A program made the translations under genes and the position numbers. This document shows, one piece after another, positions 1 to 6,828 of a DNA stretch of 35,738 nt (position 1 is its first letter; every line of letters starts with the position of its first letter). Origin of the DNA: an uncultured Prevotellaceae bacterium (GTDB taxonomy: Bacteria; Bacteroidota; Bacteroidia; Bacteroidales; Bacteroidaceae); assembly GCA_902770195.1 (NCBI GenBank), contig CACXSA010000046.1:1-35738 (forward strand), in the 5' to 3' direction. Below the pieces are notes generated by a model. It had not been told where the DNA came from and did not search any database. It worked only from the letters and a program-made list of their open reading frames with translations.

Positions 1-543
1 CTTGCCGTCGGTCATGCGGAATAGCAGGCGGGCCTCGGTGTCGTCTATAGAGTTGTCATAAACATACACGCGGTCGGCAATGGCTGCCACGCGCTTGCAG
101 TTGAGTATCGACTTCTGATAGCGCGAGATGATCTTGGGAATCGGCACGTCGTGACCGCCCTCCATTACTCGCTGAGCAATACGTAATGCGTTGATAGTGG
201 GGTGGCTGGTGGACACGAAAAACAAGCGAATGAAATAGCCTGCTTCATGAGCGCGACGGATGAAGTCCACTTTGCCGTCACTGGAGAGCACCGTCTCGAA
301 GATGAGGCTCTGACCGTTTTTCAGACACGCTTCACGCTGCTCCTCGCAGTATTGTGCTGCCTGTAGCACAGCCTGGGGCGAGTTCCAGTCGCCGAATCGG
401 TCCTGCGCCACCTGGTCGGGATTGACGTAGAGTGCATCTTCAAGCCATTCGTGACGAAGAATCTTCGAGGTAATCGTGGTCTTGCCCGACCCGTTTGGGC
501 CGGCAATAACGATGAGTACTGGACGGTGTTTATCTGTTAACAT
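1..543 (-). CDS. Zeta-toxin-like P-loop kinase (partial, C-terminus beyond window)
   Basis: The frame is open from the ATG at 543 to the window edge, 181 codons with no stop. The N-terminus carries a Walker A loop (AGPNGSGKTT, about residues 14-23) followed by 'YVNPDQVAQDRFG' and 'LIFETVLSS', the arrangement of zeta-toxin-family P-loop kinases found across Bacteroidetes. Classical zeta toxins phosphorylate UDP-N-acetylglucosamine; whether this chromosomal homologue does is unknown. Its start overlaps the stop of the small upstream gene by 7 bases, so the two are probably translationally coupled and share the promoter at 734-765. It could be a solitary P-loop kinase and not a toxin. The P-loop assignment is firm; the toxin role is inferred from family and layout. 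Confidence 0.8.
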   Translation of the reverse strand, partial: MLTDKHRPVLIVIAGPNGSGKTTITSKILRHEWLEDALYVNPDQVAQDRFGDWNSPQAVLQAAQYCEEQREACLKNGQSLIFETVLSSDGKVDFIRRAHEAGYFIRLFFVSTSHPTINALRIAQRVMEGGHDVPIPKIISRYQKSILNCKRVAAIADRVYVYDNSIDDTEARLLFRMTDGK

Positions 544-707
544 GATGCTGCTATCTTTTCAGATTCACGTTTCAGTTGTCCGAAGAAACGTGCCGTTGCT
601 TCTGCTCTCTTCTGCCTTGCCTCTTCAGCGGCCTCACGCATCAGTTGCGAGAGCACTTCGTCGGTAGGCTCCTCCATGCTTGTCAGTTTGTAGGTGTCGA
701 TGCTCAT
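537..707 (-). CDS. Small protein upstream of zeta-like kinase, candidate antitoxin
   Basis: A 56-residue product beginning MSIDTYKLTS, mostly charged and probably helical, with an Ala/Glu/Arg-rich middle ('REAAEEARQKRAEATARFF'). The ATG at 707 is preferred over the in-frame ATG at 764 because the promoter -7 box (734-741) lies between them, so the longer start would not be transcribed. It precedes the zeta-like kinase with a 7-base overlap, the order and spacing of an antitoxin-toxin pair. No DNA-binding motif can be recognised. The antitoxin role rests on position only. Confidence 0.65.
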   Translation of the reverse strand: MSIDTYKLTSMEEPTDEVLSQLMREAAEEARQKRAEATARFFGQLKRESEKIAASC

Positions 708-733
708 AATCTTCTTACGTTTGGTTCTGCGTG

Positions 734-765
734 CAAAGATAGTGCAAATCGAGAGAAATGCCAAA
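734..765 (-). promoter_or_regulatory. Promoter of zeta-like module
   Basis: Read on the minus strand: TTTG (765-762), 20 bases, then TATCTTTG (741-734), an exact match to the Bacteroidetes pattern. Bases 714-745, including the -7 box and the start of the leader, recur without change at 1645-1676 in front of the PIN module. Confidence 0.75.
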
Positions 766-810
766 GGAAAACTTGTTTTTCTTTGTATTTCCGAGATGCA
801 GCCTATCTTG

Positions 811-905
811 CATTCTACTCCCCGCCCTCAACAGGGAGGGGCAGGGGGAGGGTCTTTATTTCCGCCCTCCCTGCATTCTACTCCCCGCCCTGCTGAGGCC
901 GGGGG
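811..905. repeat. GC-rich palindromic element, copies 1 and 2
   Basis: Two copies share the core CATTCTACTCCCCGCCCT (811-828 and 874-891). Each is followed by a G-rich arm (AGGGAGGGG or AGGCCGGGG) that can fold back on the CCCCGCCCT arm. Copy 2 carries the same leader (TTTATTTCCGCC, from 855) as copy 3 at 1711-1769. The rest of the gap between the two toxin-like modules (about 766-960) holds no gene I can support. Confidence 0.7.
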
Positions 906-963
906 AAAGGAAGCGCCGAGGCATCTTGGGGATGTCTCGGCGGAGGGGGTGAGGTGCGAGGGG

Positions 964-1410
964 CTACAGAAATCTGCTTACGAAGGCCTCTGGCGAGAGG
1001 ATTTCCATCGCCGACGTGTCGGCATTGCGATAGTCTTTCAGATTGATAGTGACGAGGGCGTCGCATTTGTTCTGCAGGGCGCACTGGTACTGGAAGCTGT
1101 CCTCAATGTCGTCGAATGCCGGGTCGCTATTGCCAATGACCATGTGTTTGTGGCTGATGCCTGCTACGGTGACCATCGACAATATGATGTCGAGGGTCTG
1201 TCGCACCCGCAGCGTCTGCTCTGGGCGGTGGATGCCCTGCCGCTTCAGTTCCGTGCGGACGAGATAGACCAGCGTGTAGATGCAGCCTGCCGAGACGACG
1301 GCTTTCAGCCGCCCGTCCTCAATGGCGCTCAGCAGCTGGCTTACGGCCTCGTACTGCCGCCTGCGCTCGAAGTATTCGAGGAAGATGTTCGTGTCGAGGA
1401 AAACTTTCAT
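964..1410 (-). CDS. PIN-domain protein (VapC-like, putative ribonuclease toxin)
   Basis: A 148-residue protein of typical PIN-domain length. It starts 'MKVFLDTNIFLEYF', with the first metal-binding acidic residue at D6; further acidic positions are in 'AFDDIEDSFQYQCAL' and 'VTINLKDY', in the order expected for PIN nucleases. In VapBC-type systems such proteins cleave RNA and are restrained by the gene just upstream. Here the ATG at 1410 follows the stop of a 73-residue gene by only six bases, which fits a two-gene operon. The family is clear; the toxin role and the RNA target are inferred. Confidence 0.85.
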   Translation of the reverse strand: MKVFLDTNIFLEYFERRRQYEAVSQLLSAIEDGRLKAVVSAGCIYTLVYLVRTELKRQGIHRPEQTLRVRQTLDIILSMVTVAGISHKHMVIGNSDPAFDDIEDSFQYQCALQNKCDALVTINLKDYRNADTSAMEILSPEAFVSRFL

Positions 1411-1416
1411 GGCCTT

Positions 1417-1638
1417 CTACAGTTGGTACTTATCCTTCAGGTAGTCCTCGACGAGTTCATCCTTTGTGGCTTCCGTGCTGAAGATGCCGCAGAGCGCCTC
1501 ATGGCGGTGCTTGCCTTTCTTTGCGGGTTTAGCCTGAGCAATGAGCTGTTCGGCGTAGGAGGTGAGCTGGCGCTCCAACAGGTCAATGCGATACGAACGG
1601 GGCACGTTGACGTGTACGTTGATGGTTCTTGTTTCCAT
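1417..1638 (-). CDS. Putative antitoxin of the PIN-domain pair
   Basis: A 73-residue product beginning METRTINVHVNVPRSY, with a predicted beta-strand then helix ('RIDLLERQLTSYAEQLIAQA') and an acidic C-terminus, the general shape of small antitoxins that cap PIN proteins. The ATG at 1638 is chosen over the in-frame ATG at 1695 because the latter lies upstream of the -7 box at 1665-1672. It is six bases from the PIN gene and probably cotranscribed. No sequence family is recognised with certainty. Confidence 0.7.
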   Translation of the reverse strand: METRTINVHVNVPRSYRIDLLERQLTSYAEQLIAQAKPAKKGKHRHEALCGIFSTEATKDELVEDYLKDKYQL

Positions 1639-1664
1639 AATACTCTTACGTTTGGTTCTGCGTG

Positions 1665-1696
1665 CAAAGATAGTGCTTTTCCGCGAGAACTCCAAG
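1665..1696 (-). promoter_or_regulatory. Promoter of PIN module
   Basis: On the minus strand CTTG (1696-1693), 20 bases, then TATCTTTG (1672-1665). The 32 bases 1645-1676 are identical to 714-745, while the sequence further upstream differs. The two toxin-like operons therefore share a promoter and leader cassette. Confidence 0.75.
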
Positions 1697-1710
1697 TTTC
1701 CCCTCAGAAT

Positions 1711-1769
1711 TTTATTTCCGCCATCCCTGCATTCTACTCCCCGCCCTCAACAGGCCGGGGCAGGGGGCA
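1711..1769. repeat. GC-rich palindromic element, copy 3
   Basis: Aligns closely with 855-905: TTTATTTCCGCC, then CATTCTACTCCCCGCCCT, then a G-rich arm. It lies just upstream of the PIN-module promoter, mirroring the placement of copies 1 and 2 near the zeta-like module. Confidence 0.7.
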
Positions 1770-1786
1770 CGCTCGAAAAAACTCAA

Positions 1787-1862
1787 GAAAATCTTGGTTT
1801 TCTGCTCGCTAAATCGTAACTCTGAGGCTTGAAAATCTTGGTTTTCTGCTCGCTAAATCGTA
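1787..1862 (+). repeat. 32-bp perfect direct repeat at a promoter (period 44)
   Basis: Bases 1787-1818 are repeated exactly at 1831-1862. The second copy runs into an intact -7 box TATCTTTG (1861-1868). The first copy ends in TAACTCTG (1817-1824), one mismatch from the pattern, and so looks like a decayed duplicate of the promoter. Confidence 0.85.
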
Positions 1863-1868
1863 TCTTTG
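1837..1868 (+). promoter_or_regulatory. Promoter of the secreted hydrolase
   Basis: CTTG at 1837-1840, a 20-base spacer, then TATCTTTG at 1861-1868. The ATGs at 1879, 1891 and 1894 follow at once, so the leader is very short. Confidence 0.75.
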
Positions 1869-1878
1869 CACGCGGTTC

Positions 1879-2709
1879 ATGAAAAAAGAAATGATGAAAC
1901 AGTTTTTTTTATTAGCTATGATGCTCCTGTCGGCAGGAGCTTTCGCACAGAAAGCACAAGAGATCAACCTATGGCCTGACGGCCCGCGTACAAGTAATGG
2001 TGACCCTGAAGACCAGGCTAAGGTGTGGGTATATCTGCCCGATGCCAAGAAGGCTACGGGAAGAGCCGTGGTCTGCTGTCCAGGTGGCGGTTACCAGCAT
2101 CTGGCCATGCAGCATGAGGGTCACGACTGGGCTCCGTTCTTCACCGGTCAGGGTATCGCCCTCATCGTGGTGAAGTACCGCATGCCTCACGGTCATTATA
2201 CCGTTCCGCAGGAGGATGCCGACCAGGCTATGCGCCTGGTGCGCAGCAATGCGAAGGCATGGAATATCAACAAGGACGACGTGGGCATCATGGGCTTCTC
2301 GGCAGGCGGTCATCTGGCCTCTACCGTAGCCACCCATTCCACGGGCGATGCTGCCCCCAACTTCCAGATACTGTTCTATCCCGTCATCTCGATGGAGCAG
2401 GGCATCACCCATCAGGGCTCGCGCGATAATCTGCTGGGCAAGAAACCCAAGCGTAAGTTGCTGGCAGAATATTCCAACGAGCAGTGTGTCACCAAGCATA
2501 CGCCACGTGCTTTCATAGCCCTGGCTAATGACGACCGCTCCGTGTCGCCCATTAACAGCATCAGCTATTACGAGGCCCTTTACAGTGAGAAGGTGCCCGC
2601 CTCGCTGCATATCTATCCCACGGGAGGTCACGGCTTCGGAATACGCCAGTCGTTTGCCAGTCATCTGGAAATGATGACGGAGCTGCGCTCATGGTTGCGG
2701 AGCTTCTGA
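1879..2709 (+). CDS. Secreted alpha/beta-hydrolase, probable carbohydrate esterase
   Basis: A 276-residue protein with a signal peptide (hydrophobic 'FFLLAMMLLSAGAFAQ', cleavage near residue 23). The fold signature is clear: oxyanion-type loop 'CCPGGGYQHL' (67-76), nucleophile elbow G-F-S141-A-G-G-H, acid D218 or D219 ('ANDDRSVSP') and H251 in 'TGGHGFG'. This set resembles the BD-FAE/acetyl-xylan-esterase-like hydrolases of Bacteroidetes that deacylate plant polysaccharides outside the cytoplasm; the substrate cannot be read from sequence. Because the promoter ends at 1868, translation may begin at 1891 or 1894, which still leaves a complete signal peptide. A hemolysin-III gene follows after 16 bases and is probably cotranscribed. 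Confidence 0.85.
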   Translation: MKKEMMKQFFLLAMMLLSAGAFAQKAQEINLWPDGPRTSNGDPEDQAKVWVYLPDAKKATGRAVVCCPGGGYQHLAMQHEGHDWAPFFTGQGIALIVVKYRMPHGHYTVPQEDADQAMRLVRSNAKAWNINKDDVGIMGFSAGGHLASTVATHSTGDAAPNFQILFYPVISMEQGITHQGSRDNLLGKKPKRKLLAEYSNEQCVTKHTPRAFIALANDDRSVSPINSISYYEALYSEKVPASLHIYPTGGHGFGIRQSFASHLEMMTELRSWLRSF

Positions 2710-2725
2710 CCCTACCATAAGCCCG

Positions 2726-3439
2726 ATGGCTATCCGCTATACCCATAAAGAAGAGCTGTGGAACTCCTGGTCGCATGCCAGTGGTATCGTGATGGGTGTT
2801 GTCTTCGGCATTATCTTCCTCTGGATTTCCTTCCGCGGTGACAATCCGTGGGCGCGACTGGGGGTATGCCTCTACCTGTTCGGCATGCTGGGCTCGTATG
2901 TGGCATCCACCATCTATCATGCGCTGCCCCGACGGTCGAAGTGGAAGGAGCGGTTGCGCCGTTGGGACCATGCCGCCATCTACTGGCACATTGCCGGCAG
3001 CTATTCGCCACTGACACTGGTGGCTCTGCGCAATGCGTCATCCGATTTCTCACTCTTCCCTCATCCCTCTTCCCTCTTCCCTCTTCCCTCTTCCCTCTCC
3101 CTTAACTGGGGCTGGACGCTGTTCACGTTCGTATGGGTGTGTGCCATCGCCGGAACCATCATCAGTTTCGTCCGACTGAAGGAACACTCCAATGTCGAGA
3201 CATTCTGCTTCGTAGGCATGGGGCTGAGTGTGCTGGTGGCCTTCAAGCCGCTTATCGACACGGTATCAACGGCTGCCGTCGTATGGATTATTGCCGAGGG
3301 AGTGGCGTATATCACCGGTGCCGTGTTCTATTCGTTTAATAAGAAGAGATACATGCACTCCGTATTCCACTTCTTCGTCTTGCTGGGCTCGCTTTGTCAT
3401 ATCATTGCCGTGTGGGATGTGCTGATGGAATACGTGTAG
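2726..3439 (+). CDS. Hemolysin III / PAQR family membrane protein with repeat-derived insertion
   Basis: A 237-residue membrane protein with about seven hydrophobic segments and the conserved PAQR/HlyIII residues: 'WSHASG' (15-20), 'STIYHALP' (61-68), 'DHAAIYWHIAGSYSP' (81-95) and C-terminal 'HSVFHFF...CHI'. The conserved histidines form the family metal site. Members (TrhA/YqfA in E. coli) affect membrane energetics; the name hemolysin is historical. Residues about 106-126 are a low-complexity Ser-Leu-Phe-Pro stretch encoded by a CTTCCCT-type 7-bp repeat and sit in a loop between the third and fourth hydrophobic segments. The frame is kept and all core motifs remain, so the gene is probably functional. 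Confidence 0.88.
   Translation: MAIRYTHKEELWNSWSHASGIVMGVVFGIIFLWISFRGDNPWARLGVCLYLFGMLGSYVASTIYHALPRRSKWKERLRRWDHAAIYWHIAGSYSPLTLVALRNASSDFSLFPHPSSLFPLPSSLSLNWGWTLFTFVWVCAIAGTIISFVRLKEHSNVETFCFVGMGLSVLVAFKPLIDTVSTAAVVWIIAEGVAYITGAVFYSFNKKRYMHSVFHFFVLLGSLCHIIAVWDVLMEYV
3053..3101 (+). repeat. 7-bp tandem repeat inside hlyIII (CTTCCCT type)
   Basis: About five to six copies of a 7-bp unit, translated as a heptapeptide repeat (SSLFPLP). Its reverse complement occurs just after the gene at 3440-3484. Confidence 0.85.
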
Positions 3440-3484
3440 GAGGGAAGAGGGAAGAAGGAAGAGGGGAGAGGGAAGAGGGAAGAA
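3440..3484 (+). repeat. 7-bp tandem repeat (GGGAAGA type)
   Basis: An imperfect run of AGGGAAG units beginning directly after the hlyIII stop. It is the inverse complement of the tract inside hlyIII, so the two could pair over more than 20 bases in the transcript. Confidence 0.8.
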
Positions 3485-3497
3485 TAATCTTGGTTTA

Positions 3498-3529
3498 TTT
3501 GGTGGTTTGGTTGAAAAGTAGTAATTTTG
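3498..3529 (+). promoter_or_regulatory. Promoter of CoA-transferase gene
   Basis: TTTG at 3498-3501, 20 bases, TAATTTTG at 3522-3529. The resulting leader of about 100 bases is made of a palindromic module and a 7-bp repeat. Confidence 0.8.
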
Positions 3530-3540
3530 CAGGCAAAATT

Positions 3541-3574
3541 CTTGCTCTGGCAAGCGTCCCTGCGGGCCGAGCGG
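3541..3574. repeat. Composite palindromic module, copy 1
   Basis: Contains the hairpin CTTGC-TCTG-GCAAG, then GCGTC, a C/G-rich loop and GCCGAGCGG. The same order of blocks is present at 34779-34817, also embedded in a leader built of 7-bp repeats. Confidence 0.7.
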
Positions 3575-3579
3575 CCAAA

Positions 3580-3633
3580 TAGTAAATAGTAAATAGTAAA
3601 TTGTCAAATTGTAAATTGTCAAATAGTAAATTA
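3580..3633 (+). repeat. AAATAGT/AAATTGT 7-bp tandem repeat in leader
   Basis: About seven units of a 7-bp repeat ending two bases before the ATG at 3636. A near-identical tract precedes sufE at 9768-9810. Confidence 0.85.
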
Positions 3634-3635
3634 AT

Positions 3636-5141
3636 ATGGCTTATACACGAATGACTGCTGCCGAGGCTGCAGCACTGATTAAGAATGGCGAGCACATCGC
3701 CATGAGTGGCTTTACACCTGCCGGTGTGGCCAAGGCAACAACAAAGGAACTGGCCAAGCTTGCCATTGCCGAGCACGAGGCCGGTCGTGAGTTCAAGGTG
3801 GCTATCTTCACAGGAGCCTCTACCGGTCAGAGCACCGATGGTGACCTGGCTAATGCACAGGCTATCCTCTATCGTGCCCCCTACACCACCAATCCCGATT
3901 TCCGCAAGCATGTAAATGCCGGTGAGATACCCTACAACGACCTGCACCTGAGTCACATGGCACAGGAGTTGCGCTATGGCTTCTACGGTCCGCTGGACTG
4001 GGCCATCCTGGAGGTGTGCGACATCGAAGAGGTGGGCAACGACTATCATGTCTATCTGACCGCTGCCGGTGGTATCAGTCCTACGGCTGCCCGTCTGGCC
4101 AAGCACGTTATTCTGGAGCTTAACTCGTTCCATAACCCCAATGCCAAGTTCATCCACGACGTCTATGAGCCGCTGGATCCCCCTTACCGCAAGGCTATTC
4201 CCATTGAGCATGTCGGCGACCGCATCGGTCAGTCTTTCGTATCTATCCCCAAGGAGAAGGTGGTGGGTGTCGTAGAGTGTAACATTCCCGATGAGGCCCG
4301 TGCCTTCAAGGACAGCGACCCCGTAACCGACAGGATTGGTTTCCTGACAGCTGAGTTCCTGGTGGAAGAGATGCACAAGGGACGCATCCCCAAGGAGTTC
4401 CTGCCCCTGCAGAGTGGTGTGGGCTCAACAGCCAATGCCATCCTCGGCGCACTGGGTCAGGACAAGCACGTGCCCGACTTCAACATCTATACCGAGGTGC
4501 TGCAGGACAGCGTGGTAGCCATGATGCTGAACGGTCGTGTGAAAGATGCCTCCGCCTGCTCGCTCACCGTATCTAACGAGTGTCTGCTGCAGGTCTATGA
4601 CAATATGGACTACTTCAAGAACCACCTGACATTGCGCCAGAGCGAGATTTCCAACTCGCCTGAGATTATCCGCCGCTTAGGTGTCATCGCCATCAATACC
4701 GCTATCGAGGCCGACCTCTATGGCAACGTGAACTCTACTCACATCAGCGGTGTGAAGATGATGAACGGTATCGGAGGTTCGGGTGACTTCATCCGCAACG
4801 CCTACCTCTCTATCTTCACCTGTCCTTCCGTGGCCAAGGGTGGCGTGATTTCTTCCATCGTACCTTTCGTAAGTCACCAGGACAGCTCAGAGCACGACGT
4901 GAACATCATCGTGACGGAGCAGGGTATTGCCGACCTCCGCGGAAAAGGACCCATCCAGCGTGCTGAGTGCATCATCGAGAACTGTGCACACCCCGACTAT
5001 AAGCAGCTGCTGTGGGATTACCTGAAGATTGCCAAGATGGGTCAGACCCGTCATAACCTGCCGGCAGCATTTGCCATGCACGACACGCTGGCTCGCAAGG
5101 GCGACATGAAGCTCACCGATTTCGCGGAGTACGTTAAGTAG
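3636..5141 (+). CDS. Acetyl-CoA hydrolase/transferase family protein (succinyl-CoA:acetate CoA-transferase type)
   Basis: A 501-residue cytoplasmic enzyme of the Cat1/AarC family, full length. Diagnostic segments are 'SGFTPAGVAK' near the N-terminus, 'LQSGVGSTANAILGAL', the catalytic glutamate E287 in 'IYTEVLQD' (it forms the glutamyl-CoA intermediate in this family), and 'TEQGIADLRG' near the C-terminus. The likely reaction moves CoA between succinate or propionate and acetate, which fits a succinate/propionate-fermenting Bacteroidales cell. Sequence alone does not separate succinate-CoA transferase from acetyl-CoA hydrolase. It has its own promoter (3498-3529) and a long A/T-rich repeat leader. 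cysS follows after a 95-base repeat-filled gap. Confidence 0.9.
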   Translation: MAYTRMTAAEAAALIKNGEHIAMSGFTPAGVAKATTKELAKLAIAEHEAGREFKVAIFTGASTGQSTDGDLANAQAILYRAPYTTNPDFRKHVNAGEIPYNDLHLSHMAQELRYGFYGPLDWAILEVCDIEEVGNDYHVYLTAAGGISPTAARLAKHVILELNSFHNPNAKFIHDVYEPLDPPYRKAIPIEHVGDRIGQSFVSIPKEKVVGVVECNIPDEARAFKDSDPVTDRIGFLTAEFLVEEMHKGRIPKEFLPLQSGVGSTANAILGALGQDKHVPDFNIYTEVLQDSVVAMMLNGRVKDASACSLTVSNECLLQVYDNMDYFKNHLTLRQSEISNSPEIIRRLGVIAINTAIEADLYGNVNSTHISGVKMMNGIGGSGDFIRNAYLSIFTCPSVAKGGVISSIVPFVSHQDSSEHDVNIIVTEQGIADLRGKGPIQRAECIIENCAHPDYKQLLWDYLKIAKMGQTRHNLPAAFAMHDTLARKGDMKLTDFAEYVK

Positions 5142-5142
5142 A

Positions 5143-5233
5143 TTAAAGATTAAAGATTAAAGATTAAATTCACCGCTTCGCGGTTCAGAGAAGATTAAAA
5201 ATTAAATTCACCGCTTCGCGGTTCAGGATTTAA
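5143..5233 (+). repeat. GATTAAA 7-bp repeats with two copies of a 26-bp hairpin unit
   Basis: Three to four GATTAAA units lead into two exact 26-bp copies (5163-5188 and 5201-5226). Each contains the small hairpin ACCGC-TTC-GCGGT. The block fills the space between the CoA-transferase stop and the cysS start and ends three bases before the ATG. Confidence 0.85.
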
Positions 5234-5236
5234 ATT

Positions 5237-6742
5237 ATGGAATCGAAATTAGTTATTTATAATACGCTGACGCGCCAGATGGAGCGCTTCGAGCCGTTGC
5301 ATGCCCCCAACGTAGGCATGTATGTCTGCGGTCCTACCGTTTATGGCGACCCCCATCTGGGACATGCGCGTCCTGCCATCACCTTCGACCTGCTGTTCCG
5401 CTACCTGAAGCATTTAGGCTATAAGGTTCGCTACGTCCGTAACATCACCGATGTGGGTCATCTGGAGCATGATGCCGACGAGGGTGAGGACAAGATAGCC
5501 AAGAAGGCCCGTCTGGAACAGCTGGAACCGATGGAGATTGCCCAGTACTATACCAACCGCTACCATCAGTATATGGATGCGCTGAACGTGCTGCGCCCAA
5601 GCATCGAGCCCCATGCCACCGGACATATCATCGAGCAGCAGCAGCTGGTGCAGCAGATTCTGGACAACGGCTTTGCCTACGAGTCGAATGGCTCCGTCTA
5701 TTTCGACATCGAGGCTTACAACAAGAAGTTCAAGTACGGCATTCTCTCCGGCCGTTCTTTGGAGAATATCAAGGACGAGAGCCGTGAGCTGGCCGGTGTC
5801 GGCGAGAAGAAGAACCAGGCTGACTTCGCCCTGTGGAAGAAGGCACAGCCCGAGCACATCATGCGCTGGCCCTCCCCTTGGAGCGACGGTTTCCCCGGCT
5901 GGCACTGCGAGTGTACGGCGATGGGCAGGAAGTATCTGGGTGAGATGTTCGACATCCACGGCGGCGGCATGGACCTGGTGTTCCCCCACCATGAGTGCGA
6001 GATAGCACAGGCCCAGGCGTCGATGGGACATCCTGCCGTGAAATACTGGATGCACAACAACATGCTGACCATCAACGGCAAGAAGATGGGCAAGTCGTAT
6101 AACAACTTCATCACGCTGGAGCAGTTCTTTACCGGCAACCATCCGTTGCTGGAGAAGGCCTATTCACCCATGACCATCCGCTTCTTCATCCTGTCAGCGC
6201 ACTATCGCGGCACGGTGGATTTCTCGAACGAGGCACTGGTGGCTGCTGAGCGCGGACTGGAGAAGCTGACGAATGCCATTGCCGACATGGACCGTATCCA
6301 GCCGGCAAACAGCTGTGACGCTGAGACGGAGAAGATGGTGAAGACGTTGCGCCAGAAGTGCTACGACGCCATGAACGACGACCTCGCCACTCCGCAGGTC
6401 ATCAGTCATCTCTTCGAGGCATGCACCACCATCAACAAGCTGGTGGATCACAAGGGCACTATCTGTGCCGACTGTCTGCAGGAACTGAAGGACACCATGC
6501 ACCTCTTCGCCTTCGACATCCTCGGACTCTCAATGGTCAATGGTCAATGTTCAATGGTCAATGGAGGCAACGCCCGCGAGGAAGCTTTCGGAAAGGTGAT
6601 GGACATGGTGCTGGAACTGCGCGCCAAGGCCAAGGCCGACAAGGACTGGGCTACCTCGGACAAGATTCGCGACGAGCTGGCTGCTGCCGGTTTTGAGGTG
6701 AAGGACACCAAGGACGGTGTGACGTGGAAACTTAATAAGTGA
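5237..6742 (+). CDS. cysS: Cysteine--tRNA ligase
   Basis: A 501-residue class I aminoacyl-tRNA synthetase that charges tRNA-Cys in the cytoplasm. It has the HIGH-type motif 'HLGH' (40-43), the 'KMGKS' form of KMSKS, and zinc ligands C31 ('[12 protein letters not shown]'), the Cys of '[10 protein letters not shown]' and the His/Glu of 'FPHHECE'. The C-terminal end ('[17 protein letters not shown]...[12 protein letters not shown]') is typical. Residues about 431-444 ('[14 protein letters not shown]') come from a 7-bp CAATGGT tandem repeat lying between the core and this C-terminal helix pair. It keeps the frame and avoids catalytic parts, so activity is probably intact. The promoter is not obvious; it may be read through from the CoA-transferase gene. 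Confidence 0.97.
   Translation: MESKLVIYNTLTRQMERFEPLHAPNVGMYVCGPTVYGDPHLGHARPAITFDLLFRYLKHLGYKVRYVRNITDVGHLEHDADEGEDKIAKKARLEQLEPMEIAQYYTNRYHQYMDALNVLRPSIEPHATGHIIEQQQLVQQILDNGFAYESNGSVYFDIEAYNKKFKYGILSGRSLENIKDESRELAGVGEKKNQADFALWKKAQPEHIMRWPSPWSDGFPGWHCECTAMGRKYLGEMFDIHGGGMDLVFPHHECEIAQAQASMGHPAVKYWMHNNMLTINGKKMGKSYNNFITLEQFFTGNHPLLEKAYSPMTIRFFILSAHYRGTVDFSNEALVAAERGLEKLTNAIADMDRIQPANSCDAETEKMVKTLRQKCYDAMNDDLATPQVISHLFEACTTINKLVDHKGTICADCLQELKDTMHLFAFDILGLSMVNGQCSMVNGGNAREEAFGKVMDMVLELRAKAKADKDWATSDKIRDELAAAGFEVKDTKDGVTWKLNK
6531..6564 (+). repeat. CAATGGT 7-bp tandem repeat inside cysS
   Basis: Nearly five units, one with a single change (CAATGTT). Translated in frame it gives [12 protein letters not shown]. 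Such tracts are otherwise intergenic in this window. Confidence 0.85.
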
Positions 6743-6802
6743 AAAGTGAAAAATTTGCTACCGCTCAATTAAGGGAAAATATTTTTTTCGGAACAAAAAA
6801 AG

Positions 6803-6828
6803 GAAGCCTACTCCAGCGAGTAGGCTTC
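6803..6828. terminator. Bidirectional terminator between cysS and protease gene
   Basis: Perfect 11-bp stem GAAGCCTACTC / GAGTAGGCTTC with a CAGC loop. An A-run lies on the left (U-run for minus-strand transcripts) and TTTTG on the right. It serves convergent cysS and the protease gene; the protease stop codon (6808-6810) lies within the stem. Confidence 0.85.

Noticed and set aside
811-1769. Insertion sequence
   Set aside because: Palindromic copies are too short, with no transposase gene or clear target-site duplications.
694-1812. A 372-codon open frame on the plus strand
   Set aside because: It is antisense to the well-supported PIN module, crosses the palindromic repeats, has no promoter and encodes no recognisable domain.
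1969-2664. Long minus-strand open frame opposite the secreted hydrolase
   Set aside because: The plus-strand protein has a complete catalytic triad, signal peptide and promoter; the antisense frame has none of these.
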